From NCBI GenBank assembly GCA_017941505.1, contig JAGAWH010000178.1:1-26237 (forward strand): DNA of 26,237 bases, given 5' to 3'. This stretch comes from Faecalicoccus sp. Its GTDB lineage: Bacteria > Bacillota_I > Bacilli_A > Erysipelotrichales > Erysipelotrichaceae. The notes beneath the pieces are model-generated. The model was not told the DNA's origin, made no database searches, and saw nothing but the letters and a program-made list of their open reading frames with translations. Every line of letters begins with the position of its first letter. Within the stretch, counting starts at the first letter, position 1. The position numbers were made by a program, and so were the translations under genes. Below are positions 7,355 to 13,974 of the stretch, in pieces.

Positions 7355-7837
7355 TTATTTGATTCGAATCGTCTTGATTCTCTGTTCCTGCAGCGGTTTA
7401 TCTGCACGGTTGGTTCTGGTTGTCGCAATCTCATCCAGTGTATCAAAGCCACTTGTTAATTGACCGAAGGCAGCGTATTGACCATCTAGATGCGGTGCAT
7501 CTTTATGCATGATAAAGAACTGACTGCTGGCAGAATTTGGATCCATCGTACGTGCCATGGAAAGAACACCGCGGCTATGCTTCAAAGCGTTGTCGAAACC
7601 GTTGGCGGTAAATTCACCCGGGATCGTCTTTTTTGAGCCGCCCATTCCGGTACCGGTAGGGTCGCCTCCCTGAATCATAAATCCGGGAATTACACGGTGG
7701 AAAATAATGCCGTCAAAGAAGTTCTCTTTAATTAAGTTCACAAAGTTATCAACGGTAACCGGGGCAACTTCCGGATACAGTTCAGCCTCCATGGTCTTAC
7801 CGTTATCCATCTCTATCACAATAGAAATTGTTTCCAT
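7355..7837 (-). CDS. Peptidyl-prolyl cis-trans isomerase, cyclophilin type
   Basis: The protein is 160 residues from the ATG at 7837, which has AGGAGG 7 nt upstream; the frame extends further but has no ribosome site there. It shows cyclophilin core motifs: FHRVIPGFMIQGGDPTGTG, SASSQFFI and HLDGQYAAFG. It isomerises Xaa-Pro bonds to help protein folding. There is no signal peptide, so it is cytoplasmic. The Trp of the drug-binding LDG segment in eukaryotic cyclophilins is replaced by His (HLDG), common in bacterial forms. It is divergent from the LD-carboxypeptidase gene with a 59-bp gap. No clear terminator follows; a small AATTG/CAATT hairpin at about 7334-7348 precedes T-rich sequence. Confidence 0.93.
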   Translation of the reverse strand: METISIVIEMDNGKTMEAELYPEVAPVTVDNFVNLIKENFFDGIIFHRVIPGFMIQGGDPTGTGMGGSKKTIPGEFTANGFDNALKHSRGVLSMARTMDPNSASSQFFIMHKDAPHLDGQYAAFGQLTSGFDTLDEIATTRTNRADKPLQEQRIKTIRIK

Positions 7838-7896
7838 ACTAAATCCTCCTCTAATCGGTGTATATGATATCATATTTTCAGAAAAAGGGTGAAATC

Positions 7897-8625
7897 ATGA
7901 CTAAAATTGGAATATTAGGACTTTCTGACCCGGTTACTTCTTCGTTACAAGGGTTACTAACTACGTTACAAGGCTATGATGTAACGGTAGATTCTGCTTT
8001 ATATAAAGCACGTAACCCCAAAGAACGTTCGGTTACATGGAATAACTGGATGAAAGATGGTTCTTATGACTATATATTTGATGTTTCGGGAGGAGATTTA
8101 AGTATCGAGACTGTTAAGTATCTTGATTTCTCTTTATACCGTAATAATAAGACGTTATTTTTTGGTTACAGCGACTTAACGCCTGTACTAAATATCCTTG
8201 CCGGAGAAAAGAAGACCGGTTTATTTCAAATACGGGGTAACACTAACATTGAGGATATTCATCATTTCCTGGAAGGGGAAGATAACTCTTTATTTTTTGA
8301 GGGAGAGTATATCGGAGGGAATATCCGCTGTCTTTTAAAGCTGGCAGGAACATCCTATTTTCCGAATGTTTCCGGTAAACATTTATTTTTGGAAAGCTAT
8401 TCCGGCAAAGAGAATCGGATCCGCTCCTATTTTTCTCAACTCGAATTAATGGGTGTTTTTAAAAGAGTTACCGCTGTAACTTTAGGACAGTTTACCGAGC
8501 TGGATCAAACAGACTCTGATTTTTTAGAGATTTGGTCCAAGTCTCAATCCTTTCCGGTATATCGAAACAAGGAGGTAGGTCACTCCAAAGATTCAAAAGG
8601 AATCTGGATTTGTGATACACTTTGA
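7897..8625 (+). CDS. LD-carboxypeptidase-like protein (peptidase S66 / MccF family), short form
   Basis: The protein is 242 residues from the ATG at 7897, behind AAAGGGTG; an earlier in-frame ATG at 7858 overlaps the divergent gene and is unlikely. Family landmarks are VSGGDLS (63-69), the nucleophile elbow FFGYSDLT with Ser92, LFLESYSG with Glu166 and VGHS with His229: a complete Ser-Glu-His set. S66 enzymes trim the terminal D-residue from murein tetrapeptides in recycling, or inactivate microcin C-type peptides. At 242 residues it is shorter than the usual 300-350, lacking part of the linker before the His. It is the first gene of a tight operon; its TGA is 2 nt before the recG start. Confidence 0.75.
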   Translation: MTKIGILGLSDPVTSSLQGLLTTLQGYDVTVDSALYKARNPKERSVTWNNWMKDGSYDYIFDVSGGDLSIETVKYLDFSLYRNNKTLFFGYSDLTPVLNILAGEKKTGLFQIRGNTNIEDIHHFLEGEDNSLFFEGEYIGGNIRCLLKLAGTSYFPNVSGKHLFLESYSGKENRIRSYFSQLELMGVFKRVTAVTLGQFTELDQTDSDFLEIWSKSQSFPVYRNKEVGHSKDSKGIWICDTL

Positions 8626-8627
8626 TT

Positions 8628-10613
8628 ATGGAACTCAAAGAGATTAAGTTAACCGAAAGGCGGATTGCCTTATTGAATAAAATGGATATTCATACCGTAG
8701 AGGATCTTTTAACGACCTATCCTTATCGGTATGAAAATATCACAGCTGTACCTTATGAGAATTGGAATCCGGGGGATACGGTTGCCTTTGAAGGTATGAT
8801 CTGTTCGGCAGCTCATGTGGTGCGATTGGGTAAAAATCGGTCCATGACTAAATTTAAGGTCATCAGCTGGAATGAGGAATTAGAGATCACCTTGTTTAAC
8901 AGACCATGGCCGAAACAGTTTTCAGCAGGAAAAAATATAACCATCTTTGGTACTTATAACGGCAACAATAAAGTCTTGGCCAATAATTATAATTTTAATC
9001 CCCTCAAGTCCCAGGAGGGGCTGCGTCCGGTTTATTCGGTAACCGAAGGTTTGAAGCAGAACGATATGCGCTCGTGTATGGAAAAGGCTCTTCCGTATGC
9101 GAAGTTGTCTAATAATGTGATTCCTTCAAGATATGTTGAAAAATACCGCCTGCTGGTACACAGCGATGCGATTAGTAAGATTCATGAACCGAAGGATGAG
9201 AAAGAGTTAAAGGCTGCGATACGGACACTCAAATACGAGGAGTTTCTTCGTTTTCAATGTGTGATGCAGGCAGTTCAAAAGACAAGCTACAATACCGCTG
9301 TTAAGACACCGAAGGTATTTGATGATACCCGGATTCATGAGTGGATGGATTCATTTAAATATGAATTAACACCGGATCAGAAAACAGCTGTTGAAGAGAT
9401 TCTCAAAGATATGCACAGCGATAAAATTATGTTCCGCTTAGTGCAGGGGGATGTAGGATGCGGTAAGACGGTAGTTGCGATGGCTGCCTTATATGCCTGC
9501 CGCTTAGCAGGTATGCAGGCAGCGCTTCTAGCTCCTACTGAAATTCTGGCCCGCCAACATTATCACAATTTGATCGAGCAGGGAATGGATGCCACCTTAT
9601 ATGTCTCGGCATTAAGCACAAAAGAAAAACAGGAAATACTGGAAGGTATGGCCAATGATGAAATTTCCATCGTGGTGGGAACCCATGCCTTGTTCCAGGA
9701 GAAAGTACAGTTTGCGAATTTAGGCTTGGTGGTTGCCGATGAACAGCAGCGCTTCGGTGTCCGACAGAGAAGGGCTTTACTCGAGAAGGGAAAGAATGTC
9801 GATTTTTTGATGATGTCGGCAACACCGATCCCGAGAACCTATGCTCACTTCTTATTTGGGGATATGTCGATTTCCAATATTAAGACCATGCCTCCGGGAA
9901 GAGAGCCGGTATGGACAAAATATGTTCCGGGCTCTTCCATGGGACCGATCCTTGCGGATGTGTTAAAAGGTATAGATGAAGGCAGGCAGTGTTATGTGGT
10001 ATGTCCTGCCATTGAAGATAATGATCAAACCAATATCCGGAGTGTGACATCGATCTATGAGGGAATGAAAAAGACCTTCAAGGATAAGGTATCGGTAGGA
10101 CTTCTGCACGGAAAGATGACAAGCGAGCAGAAAGAAGCCGTTATGGAGAAATTCGCAAACCACGAGTTTGATATCCTGGTGAGTACCACCGTTGTCGAGG
10201 TTGGAATCGATGTACCCAATGCCACGATGATGGTCATCTATGATGCACACCGGTTTGGCTTATCGACAATCCATCAGCTAAGAGGAAGAGCTGCCCGAGG
10301 TAAGGTACAGGGCAAGTGCTGGCTTTTAAGTCCGACCAAGGAGGAAGATGCCGTTAAGCGTTTAAAGATGTTGGAGGAGTTGAAGGATGGCTTTTCCATC
10401 ACGGAATATGATTTACAGCTAAGAGGACCCGGCGATATTCTCGGTGTTCGGCAAAGCGGACTTCCGGGATTTGTGTTGGGCGACTTTGCGAAAGATCAGG
10501 CCATGATGGAAGTATGTATCCAGGATGCCAGAGAGATCCTGGAGTTACAGGAAGATACAGAGATTCTGGCATATACAAAAAATGCGGTGGAAAAGGCACA
10601 GTACTTTGATTAA
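8628..10613 (+). CDS. recG: ATP-dependent DNA helicase RecG
   Basis: The protein is 661 residues from the ATG at 8628; a TTG at 8622 overlapping the upstream stop is a possible alternative. It has an N-terminal wedge/OB domain (about 50-125), helicase motif I GDVGCGKT (274-281), the APTEILARQH segment, motif II DEQQRFGV (371-378; the last residue of the usual DEQH is Gln here), motif III SATPIPRT (397-404), and the C-terminal VVEVGIDVPNATMM and QLRGRAARG segments, followed by the RecG TRG-type tail (LQLRGPGDILGVRQSG). It remodels stalled replication forks and Holliday junctions. No good ribosome site is visible, so translation is probably coupled to the upstream gene. Confidence 0.96.
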   Translation: MELKEIKLTERRIALLNKMDIHTVEDLLTTYPYRYENITAVPYENWNPGDTVAFEGMICSAAHVVRLGKNRSMTKFKVISWNEELEITLFNRPWPKQFSAGKNITIFGTYNGNNKVLANNYNFNPLKSQEGLRPVYSVTEGLKQNDMRSCMEKALPYAKLSNNVIPSRYVEKYRLLVHSDAISKIHEPKDEKELKAAIRTLKYEEFLRFQCVMQAVQKTSYNTAVKTPKVFDDTRIHEWMDSFKYELTPDQKTAVEEILKDMHSDKIMFRLVQGDVGCGKTVVAMAALYACRLAGMQAALLAPTEILARQHYHNLIEQGMDATLYVSALSTKEKQEILEGMANDEISIVVGTHALFQEKVQFANLGLVVADEQQRFGVRQRRALLEKGKNVDFLMMSATPIPRTYAHFLFGDMSISNIKTMPPGREPVWTKYVPGSSMGPILADVLKGIDEGRQCYVVCPAIEDNDQTNIRSVTSIYEGMKKTFKDKVSVGLLHGKMTSEQKEAVMEKFANHEFDILVSTTVVEVGIDVPNATMMVIYDAHRFGLSTIHQLRGRAARGKVQGKCWLLSPTKEEDAVKRLKMLEELKDGFSITEYDLQLRGPGDILGVRQSGLPGFVLGDFAKDQAMMEVCIQDAREILELQEDTEILAYTKNAVEKAQYFD

Positions 10614-10623
10614 AATAGGGAAT

Positions 10624-11604
10624 ATGAATATAGATAAAGAGAAGATTAAAAATAAATTATTCTATTTTGTGTGTTTAGGATCGATGACCTTCTTTCTGGT
10701 CTTTGTGGCGGATTTCTTTTTCTTAAGAGAAGCCAATATCGATGTCACATCGAGTGTTCAGATTCGCTACACGGGAGTAAACGGAAATGCCACCGCTGAG
10801 GTCATGGAAACGGCCGGTGATATCAATCAAAGAACCCAGGCATTACTCGATACGGTGACATATACTGTTGAACCAAACACCAGCTTATCCAATGGGAATA
10901 TTATTCTTGTTACGGCAACTTATGATGAAAAGATTGCGGCACAATATCACTATAATGTGATCAATGCGAAAAAGGAGATCTTAGTTGAAGGCTTAAGTAA
11001 CAGGTATCCAAATATTGCCGCCATTGATTCGGAATATATGGAAGCGATGCAGATGGCAGCTGATCGTTATGTCGACAACAACAGGGAGAATATCTTTAAC
11101 TTAGAGTATGATCAATATGATGTCGGTGATTGGGAAGTTCAGGATGCGATCTGTGTATACAGTGCATTTATGTCTTCCACCAATTCGCCGTCTGCGGATC
11201 GTATGATGTATATTTATCAGCTGGATTATTTCAATGAGGATAATGTGGTTGAAGAAGAAACAGAAGACAGTACCGATGAGCAGACTGCTGGGGAAGAACC
11301 AACTGAAGAAAATACAGAAGAAGTTGCTGCCGGGGACCAATCGAATCCGGAAGAGACCCCAGAAGAAGCTGAACCATCTTTATTGACGGTTTACTATCTT
11401 GTGATTGTACCGAATGTGAATGACTCCAATACCGTAGATGCACAGAATACGTTTGGAGAAAAAGTTTACTTTACAGAATCAGAACGAGCCGAGCTGAATT
11501 TTGAAGCATATGTGAATCGTGTATTTGGTCGTACCTATACCATCGAGAAAGTTGTGACAGAACAGCCTGAAGAGCAGGAAGAACAAGAGCCTGAATCCGA
11601 GTGA
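10624..11604 (+). CDS. Membrane-anchored extracytoplasmic protein with acidic linker
   Basis: The protein is 326 residues from the ATG at 10624, 10 nt after the recG stop, with AGGGAA just before it; earlier in-frame codons lie inside recG. One transmembrane helix (about 12-32) is followed by an outside domain beginning ANIDVTSSVQIRYTGVNGNA and containing YTVEPNTSLSNGNIILVTATY. This pattern is seen in the outer parts of Bacillota zinc-ribbon membrane proteins (TcaA/YvbJ-like), but no zinc ribbon is present. Residues of about 210-255 form an acidic Glu/Thr-rich linker, and the C terminus is a second acidic tail. Function unknown; an envelope-surface role is inferred. It probably shares the LD-carboxypeptidase-recG transcript. 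Confidence 0.72.
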   Translation: MNIDKEKIKNKLFYFVCLGSMTFFLVFVADFFFLREANIDVTSSVQIRYTGVNGNATAEVMETAGDINQRTQALLDTVTYTVEPNTSLSNGNIILVTATYDEKIAAQYHYNVINAKKEILVEGLSNRYPNIAAIDSEYMEAMQMAADRYVDNNRENIFNLEYDQYDVGDWEVQDAICVYSAFMSSTNSPSADRMMYIYQLDYFNEDNVVEEETEDSTDEQTAGEEPTEENTEEVAAGDQSNPEETPEEAEPSLLTVYYLVIVPNVNDSNTVDAQNTFGEKVYFTESERAELNFEAYVNRVFGRTYTIEKVVTEQPEEQEEQEPESE

Positions 11605-11667
11605 GTATAACTAAACGGCCTTAAAAGAAATCATTATTTGAATAAAATTAATCTAAAATTCAACAAG

Positions 11668-11699
11668 CGATATAGACATGAGTCTATATCGTATTTTTT
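11668..11699 (+). terminator. Terminator, boundary copy 1 of the TA cassette
   Basis: Perfect 10-bp stem CGATATAGAC / GTCTATATCG, loop ATGA, then TATTTTTT. The sequence GTCTATATCGTATTTTTT recurs at 12721 and 13737, ending each of the two cassettes that follow. Confidence 0.85.
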
Positions 11700-11786
11700 G
11701 TGCTGTGAATGAATAATGACTTAGAAATACAAAATACATATGTTTATAGATTACAAAATGACATATCCTTGTTATATCAATGTTAT

Positions 11787-11815
11787 TTGATTTGATACAT
11801 ATTACAGGATAAAAT
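11787..11815 (+). promoter_or_regulatory. Promoter of TA cassette 1
   Basis: TTGATT (11787-11792), 17-bp spacer, TAAAAT (11810-11815). The same hexamers and spacing occur in cassette 2. A conserved block TGACATATCCTTGTTATATC just upstream may be the autoregulatory operator. Confidence 0.65.
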
Positions 11816-11866
11816 AAGGGTGTAAGGTAGATGAACAAGTCTGTCATTGTGAAGGGAGGAATGGAC

Positions 11867-12073
11867 ATGGCAACTTGCAGTATTTTTGATGACATTACAA
11901 TTAATAATCCGGATTTTGTGGACTTTTATATAGAAGGTATGGAGGCTTACGAAAAGGCACCGTTTAAACCTAGAACTGAGGATCAAAAGTCCGCAATGCT
12001 AACAGATCATAATGAGATTCGGCGGATCCTTGAATTGTGCCTTGAAACCAACCGCAATCAACATTCTGGATAG
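11867..12073 (+). CDS. Putative antitoxin of GNAT toxin-antitoxin cassette, copy 1
   Basis: The protein is 68 residues from the ATG at 11867, the third in-frame ATG, which has GGGAGG 7 nt upstream. The ATGs at 11831 and 11861 are badly placed for that site, though AAGG precedes the first. The sequence MATCSIFDDITINNPDFVDF...FKPRTEDQKS is acidic and small with no enzyme motif. It is nearly the same as copy 2 (DFYIEGMEAYEKAPFKPRTE is identical in both). Its end overlaps the downstream toxin frame. Antitoxin status is inferred from size, position and co-duplication with a GNAT protein; small antitoxins before GNAT toxins that acetylate aminoacyl-tRNA (TacT/AtaT type) are the precedent. Confidence 0.6.
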   Translation: MATCSIFDDITINNPDFVDFYIEGMEAYEKAPFKPRTEDQKSAMLTDHNEIRRILELCLETNRNQHSG

Positions 12074-12641
12074 CATAGAAGAAATTGGATTAGATAGGAC
12101 AAAAGAAATTCTTGCCGGTTTTTCTACAAGAGGATCATATAGAGATAATCCTCTGAATGAGGATATCGAAGACTTTCTAAAAAATAACGCTATTCAATTC
12201 GCAAAAGAAAAGAAATCTATCACATATTTGGTTCTTGATATGGAGGCGTTTTTATTGTTGGGGTATTTTACCTTTACTCATAAAGTTATAAAGATTCCCT
12301 CATCAGTTTTAAGCAATACGAAAAAGAAACGTGTAGAGCGATATGCCAAGTTTGATAAAGCGTTGAATGCATATCCTGTATCTGCATTTTTGATTGCTCA
12401 ATTTGGAAAAAACTATGCCTTGAACGAAGAGAATAGAATTAGTGGAAATGATTTAATGAAACTTGTTAACAGGGAGTTATATGAGGTTCAATATCGAATC
12501 GGTGGTGGATTGAAGTTTTTGGAGTGCGAGCCGGATGTTAAACTTATTAAATTTTATCAAAATCAAAATTTCGTTCCATTTGATAATCGAGTAAGCGAAA
12601 AAGATGGGAAAGAATATGTTCAGCTAATGAAATTCTTATAG
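12030..12641 (+). CDS. GNAT-family acetyltransferase toxin, copy 1
   Basis: About 203 residues if translation begins at TTG 12030, the only standard start shared with copy 2; an ATG at 12012 is also in frame but is not conserved. The GNAT fold is indicated by ITYLVLD...LLGYFTFTHK (central strands), the acetyl-CoA loop region ENRISGNDLM and the C-terminal GGGLKFLECEPDVKLIKFYQ...F element typical of GNAT toxins. The N-terminal helix AINILDSIEEIGLDRTKEIL precedes a short charged linker. These toxins acetylate charged tRNAs and stop translation. The start lies inside the antitoxin gene (44-nt overlap), so translational coupling is likely. No strong ribosome site is seen at the TTG. Confidence 0.7.
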   Translation: MNCALKPTAINILDSIEEIGLDRTKEILAGFSTRGSYRDNPLNEDIEDFLKNNAIQFAKEKKSITYLVLDMEAFLLLGYFTFTHKVIKIPSSVLSNTKKKRVERYAKFDKALNAYPVSAFLIAQFGKNYALNEENRISGNDLMKLVNRELYEVQYRIGGGLKFLECEPDVKLIKFYQNQNFVPFDNRVSEKDGKEYVQLMKFL

Positions 12642-12671
12642 TATCCAATCCACTCAATGAAATAAAAGATG

Positions 12672-12683
12672 AACCGTACGGTT
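12672..12683. repeat. 12-bp perfect palindrome after toxin 1
   Basis: AACCGTACGGTT lies between the toxin 1 stop and the cassette terminator. It has no counterpart after toxin 2. Confidence 0.4.
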
Positions 12684-12701
12684 ATTAAAATCAAAATAAT
12701 A

Positions 12702-12738
12702 CGGTATAGATGCGATGTGAGTCTATATCGTATTTTTT
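12702..12738 (+). terminator. Terminator, boundary copy 2
   Basis: CGGTATAGA (12702-12710) pairs with TCTATATCG (12722-12730), one G-T pair, 11-nt loop, then TATTTTTT. It shares its right arm and T-tract with the terminators at 11668 and 13723. Confidence 0.8.
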
Positions 12739-12836
12739 GCTTTGTGAATGAATAATGATTTAAAAAAAATCAGAATACATATGTTTATGGATGACAGATA
12801 TATTAATATGACATATCCTTGTTATATCAATGCTAT

Positions 12837-12865
12837 TTGATTTGATACAAAAGTCATTGTAAAAT
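12837..12865 (+). promoter_or_regulatory. Promoter of TA cassette 2
   Basis: TTGATT (12837-12842), 17-bp spacer, TAAAAT (12860-12865). The hexamers and spacing match cassette 1 while the spacer sequence has diverged, suggesting selection on the promoter. Confidence 0.65.
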
Positions 12866-12919
12866 AAGGGTGTAAGATAGATGAATATGTCTGTCAGTTT
12901 GAAGAAGGGAGGAATGGGC

Positions 12920-13114
12920 ATGGCAACTTGCAGCCTTTTTGATACCATCGTAATTAACGATCCAAAGTTTGTGGATTTCTACATAGAAGGTATGGAGGCT
13001 TATGAAAAGGCGCCGTTTAAACCTAGAACAGAGGATCAAAAGTCCGGTTGTATTACAGATCCTGAAGAAATTCGGCGGGTCATTGAATTGTGCCTGGCAA
13101 ATAAAGGCGATTAA
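12920..13114 (+). CDS. Putative antitoxin of GNAT toxin-antitoxin cassette, copy 2
   Basis: The protein is 64 residues from the ATG at 12920 behind AAGGGAGG (12905-12912), the same choice as in copy 1. The body MATCSLFDTIVINDPKFVDF...TEDQKS matches copy 1 closely; differences cluster in the first 20 residues and after the shared KS, where copy 1 reads AMLTDHNEIRRILELCLETN and this copy reads GCITDPEEIRRVIELCLANK. Such divergence at contact ends would fit cognate specificity for separate toxins, which is inference. It overlaps the toxin frame by about 32 nt. Confidence 0.6.
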   Translation: MATCSLFDTIVINDPKFVDFYIEGMEAYEKAPFKPRTEDQKSGCITDPEEIRRVIELCLANKGD

Positions 13115-13691
13115 TATCCTGGACAGTATCGAGGAAAGCGGGTTAGATAAAACAAACGCAGCTTTAGCTAAATTTTCTACGAAACGATCAGATTCAGAAC
13201 AATCTCTTAATGCAGATATTGAACGATTTCTAAAGAACAATGCGATTCAATTTGCAAGGGAAAAGAAATCAATTACCTATTTGGTTTTAGACTTGAAAAA
13301 AGGTAATCTGCTTGGATATTTCACGCTGGCCCACAAAGTTATTAATATTCCTTCATCCATTTTAAGCAAAACCAAAAAGAGACGTATAGAGCGATATACC
13401 AAGTTTGATCATGTATTGAATGCATATCCTGTATCTGCATTTTTGATTGCTCAATTTGGAAAAAACTATTCTTTGGGTGAAGAACAGCGAATTCGTGGAA
13501 ATGATTTAATGAAGCTCGCCGATAAGGAGTTATATGAGGTTCAATATCGAATCGGCGGTGGATTGAAGTTTCTTGATTGTGAACCGGATATTAAATTGAT
13601 TGAGTTTTATCAGCAGCATTTCACACCATTTGGTAGAAGAAGTAGTGAAAAAGATGGGAAAGAATATGTTCAACTAATGAAATTTTTATAA
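13083..13691 (+). CDS. GNAT-family acetyltransferase toxin, copy 2
   Basis: About 202 residues from TTG 13083, aligned codon for codon with TTG 12030 of copy 1. The ATG at 13002 would add 27 residues read out of frame from the antitoxin gene and has no counterpart in copy 1. It has the same GNAT landmarks: ITYLVLDLKKGNLLGYFTLA, AFLIAQFGKNYSLGEEQRIR then GNDLM, and GGGLKFLDCEPDIKLIEFYQ. The core from the NAYPVSAFLIAQFGKNY segment onward is nearly identical to copy 1, while the linker around residues 36-55 has diverged most. Both copies are intact, so neither appears to be decaying. Confidence 0.7.
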   Translation: MNCAWQIKAINILDSIEESGLDKTNAALAKFSTKRSDSEQSLNADIERFLKNNAIQFAREKKSITYLVLDLKKGNLLGYFTLAHKVINIPSSILSKTKKRRIERYTKFDHVLNAYPVSAFLIAQFGKNYSLGEEQRIRGNDLMKLADKELYEVQYRIGGGLKFLDCEPDIKLIEFYQQHFTPFGRRSSEKDGKEYVQLMKFL

Positions 13692-13722
13692 AACACAGCC
13701 AATTAAAATTCAATAAGCGATA

Positions 13723-13754
13723 CGGTATAGATGTGAGTCTATATCGTATTTTTT
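13723..13754 (+). terminator. Terminator, boundary copy 3
   Basis: CGGTATAGA (13723-13731) pairs with TCTATATCG (13738-13746), loop TGTGAG, then TATTTTTT. Its left flank (AAAATTCAATAAGCGATA) also matches that of the terminator at 11668, so the cassettes are bounded by near-identical terminators. Confidence 0.8.
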
Positions 13755-13850
13755 CATGTTATACATCTTATTTGGATTCATTTGAATCGGTGCGCATTAT
13801 CCAACAGCGAAGATTCTGTATCTGAGTGATATAGGTTTTTTATGGATACA

Positions 13851-13972
13851 TTGCGCACTCAGTAATATTTTACATCTTCGTACTTTGCGCGTTCGGGAAT
13901 ATTAAACGAAACAATACGTTGCGTACTCAGGGATATTCGAGTATAATATATCCTGCGTACTGAGGGGTGTTG
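13851..13972 (+). repeat. Four-copy phased array, exact 34-bp period, before AAA ATPase 1
   Basis: Units start at 13851, 13885, 13919 and 13953. Consensus core TTGCGYACTCAGGRATATT (about 19 nt) with 15-nt variable spacing; unit 4 is degenerate (CTGCGTACTGAGGGGTGTT). Unit 3 supplies the -35 of the ATPase promoter and unit 4 contains its ribosome site. 34 bp is about 3.2 helical turns. Fixed spacing with varied linker is a protein-binding pattern (operator or iteron). Confidence 0.8.
13919..13947 (+). promoter_or_regulatory. Promoter of AAA ATPase 1, inside repeat unit 3
   Basis: TTGCGT (13919-13924), 17-bp spacer, TATAAT (13942-13947), 28 bp before the ATG. Anything bound to the array would block or reshape this promoter. 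Confidence 0.7.
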
Positions 13973-13974
13973 TT

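Noticed and set aside
9535..10599. Several minus-strand frames of 60-96 codons within recG
   Set aside because: Overlap a highly conserved essential-type gene in full and show no start signals.
13002..13082. ATG at 13002 as start of toxin 2
   Set aside because: It reads the antitoxin gene out of frame and has no counterpart in copy 1.
13851..13972. CRISPR-like array
   Set aside because: Repeats are only about 19 nt and imperfect, spacers are 15 nt, there are four units, no cas genes are present, and the units coincide with promoter elements.
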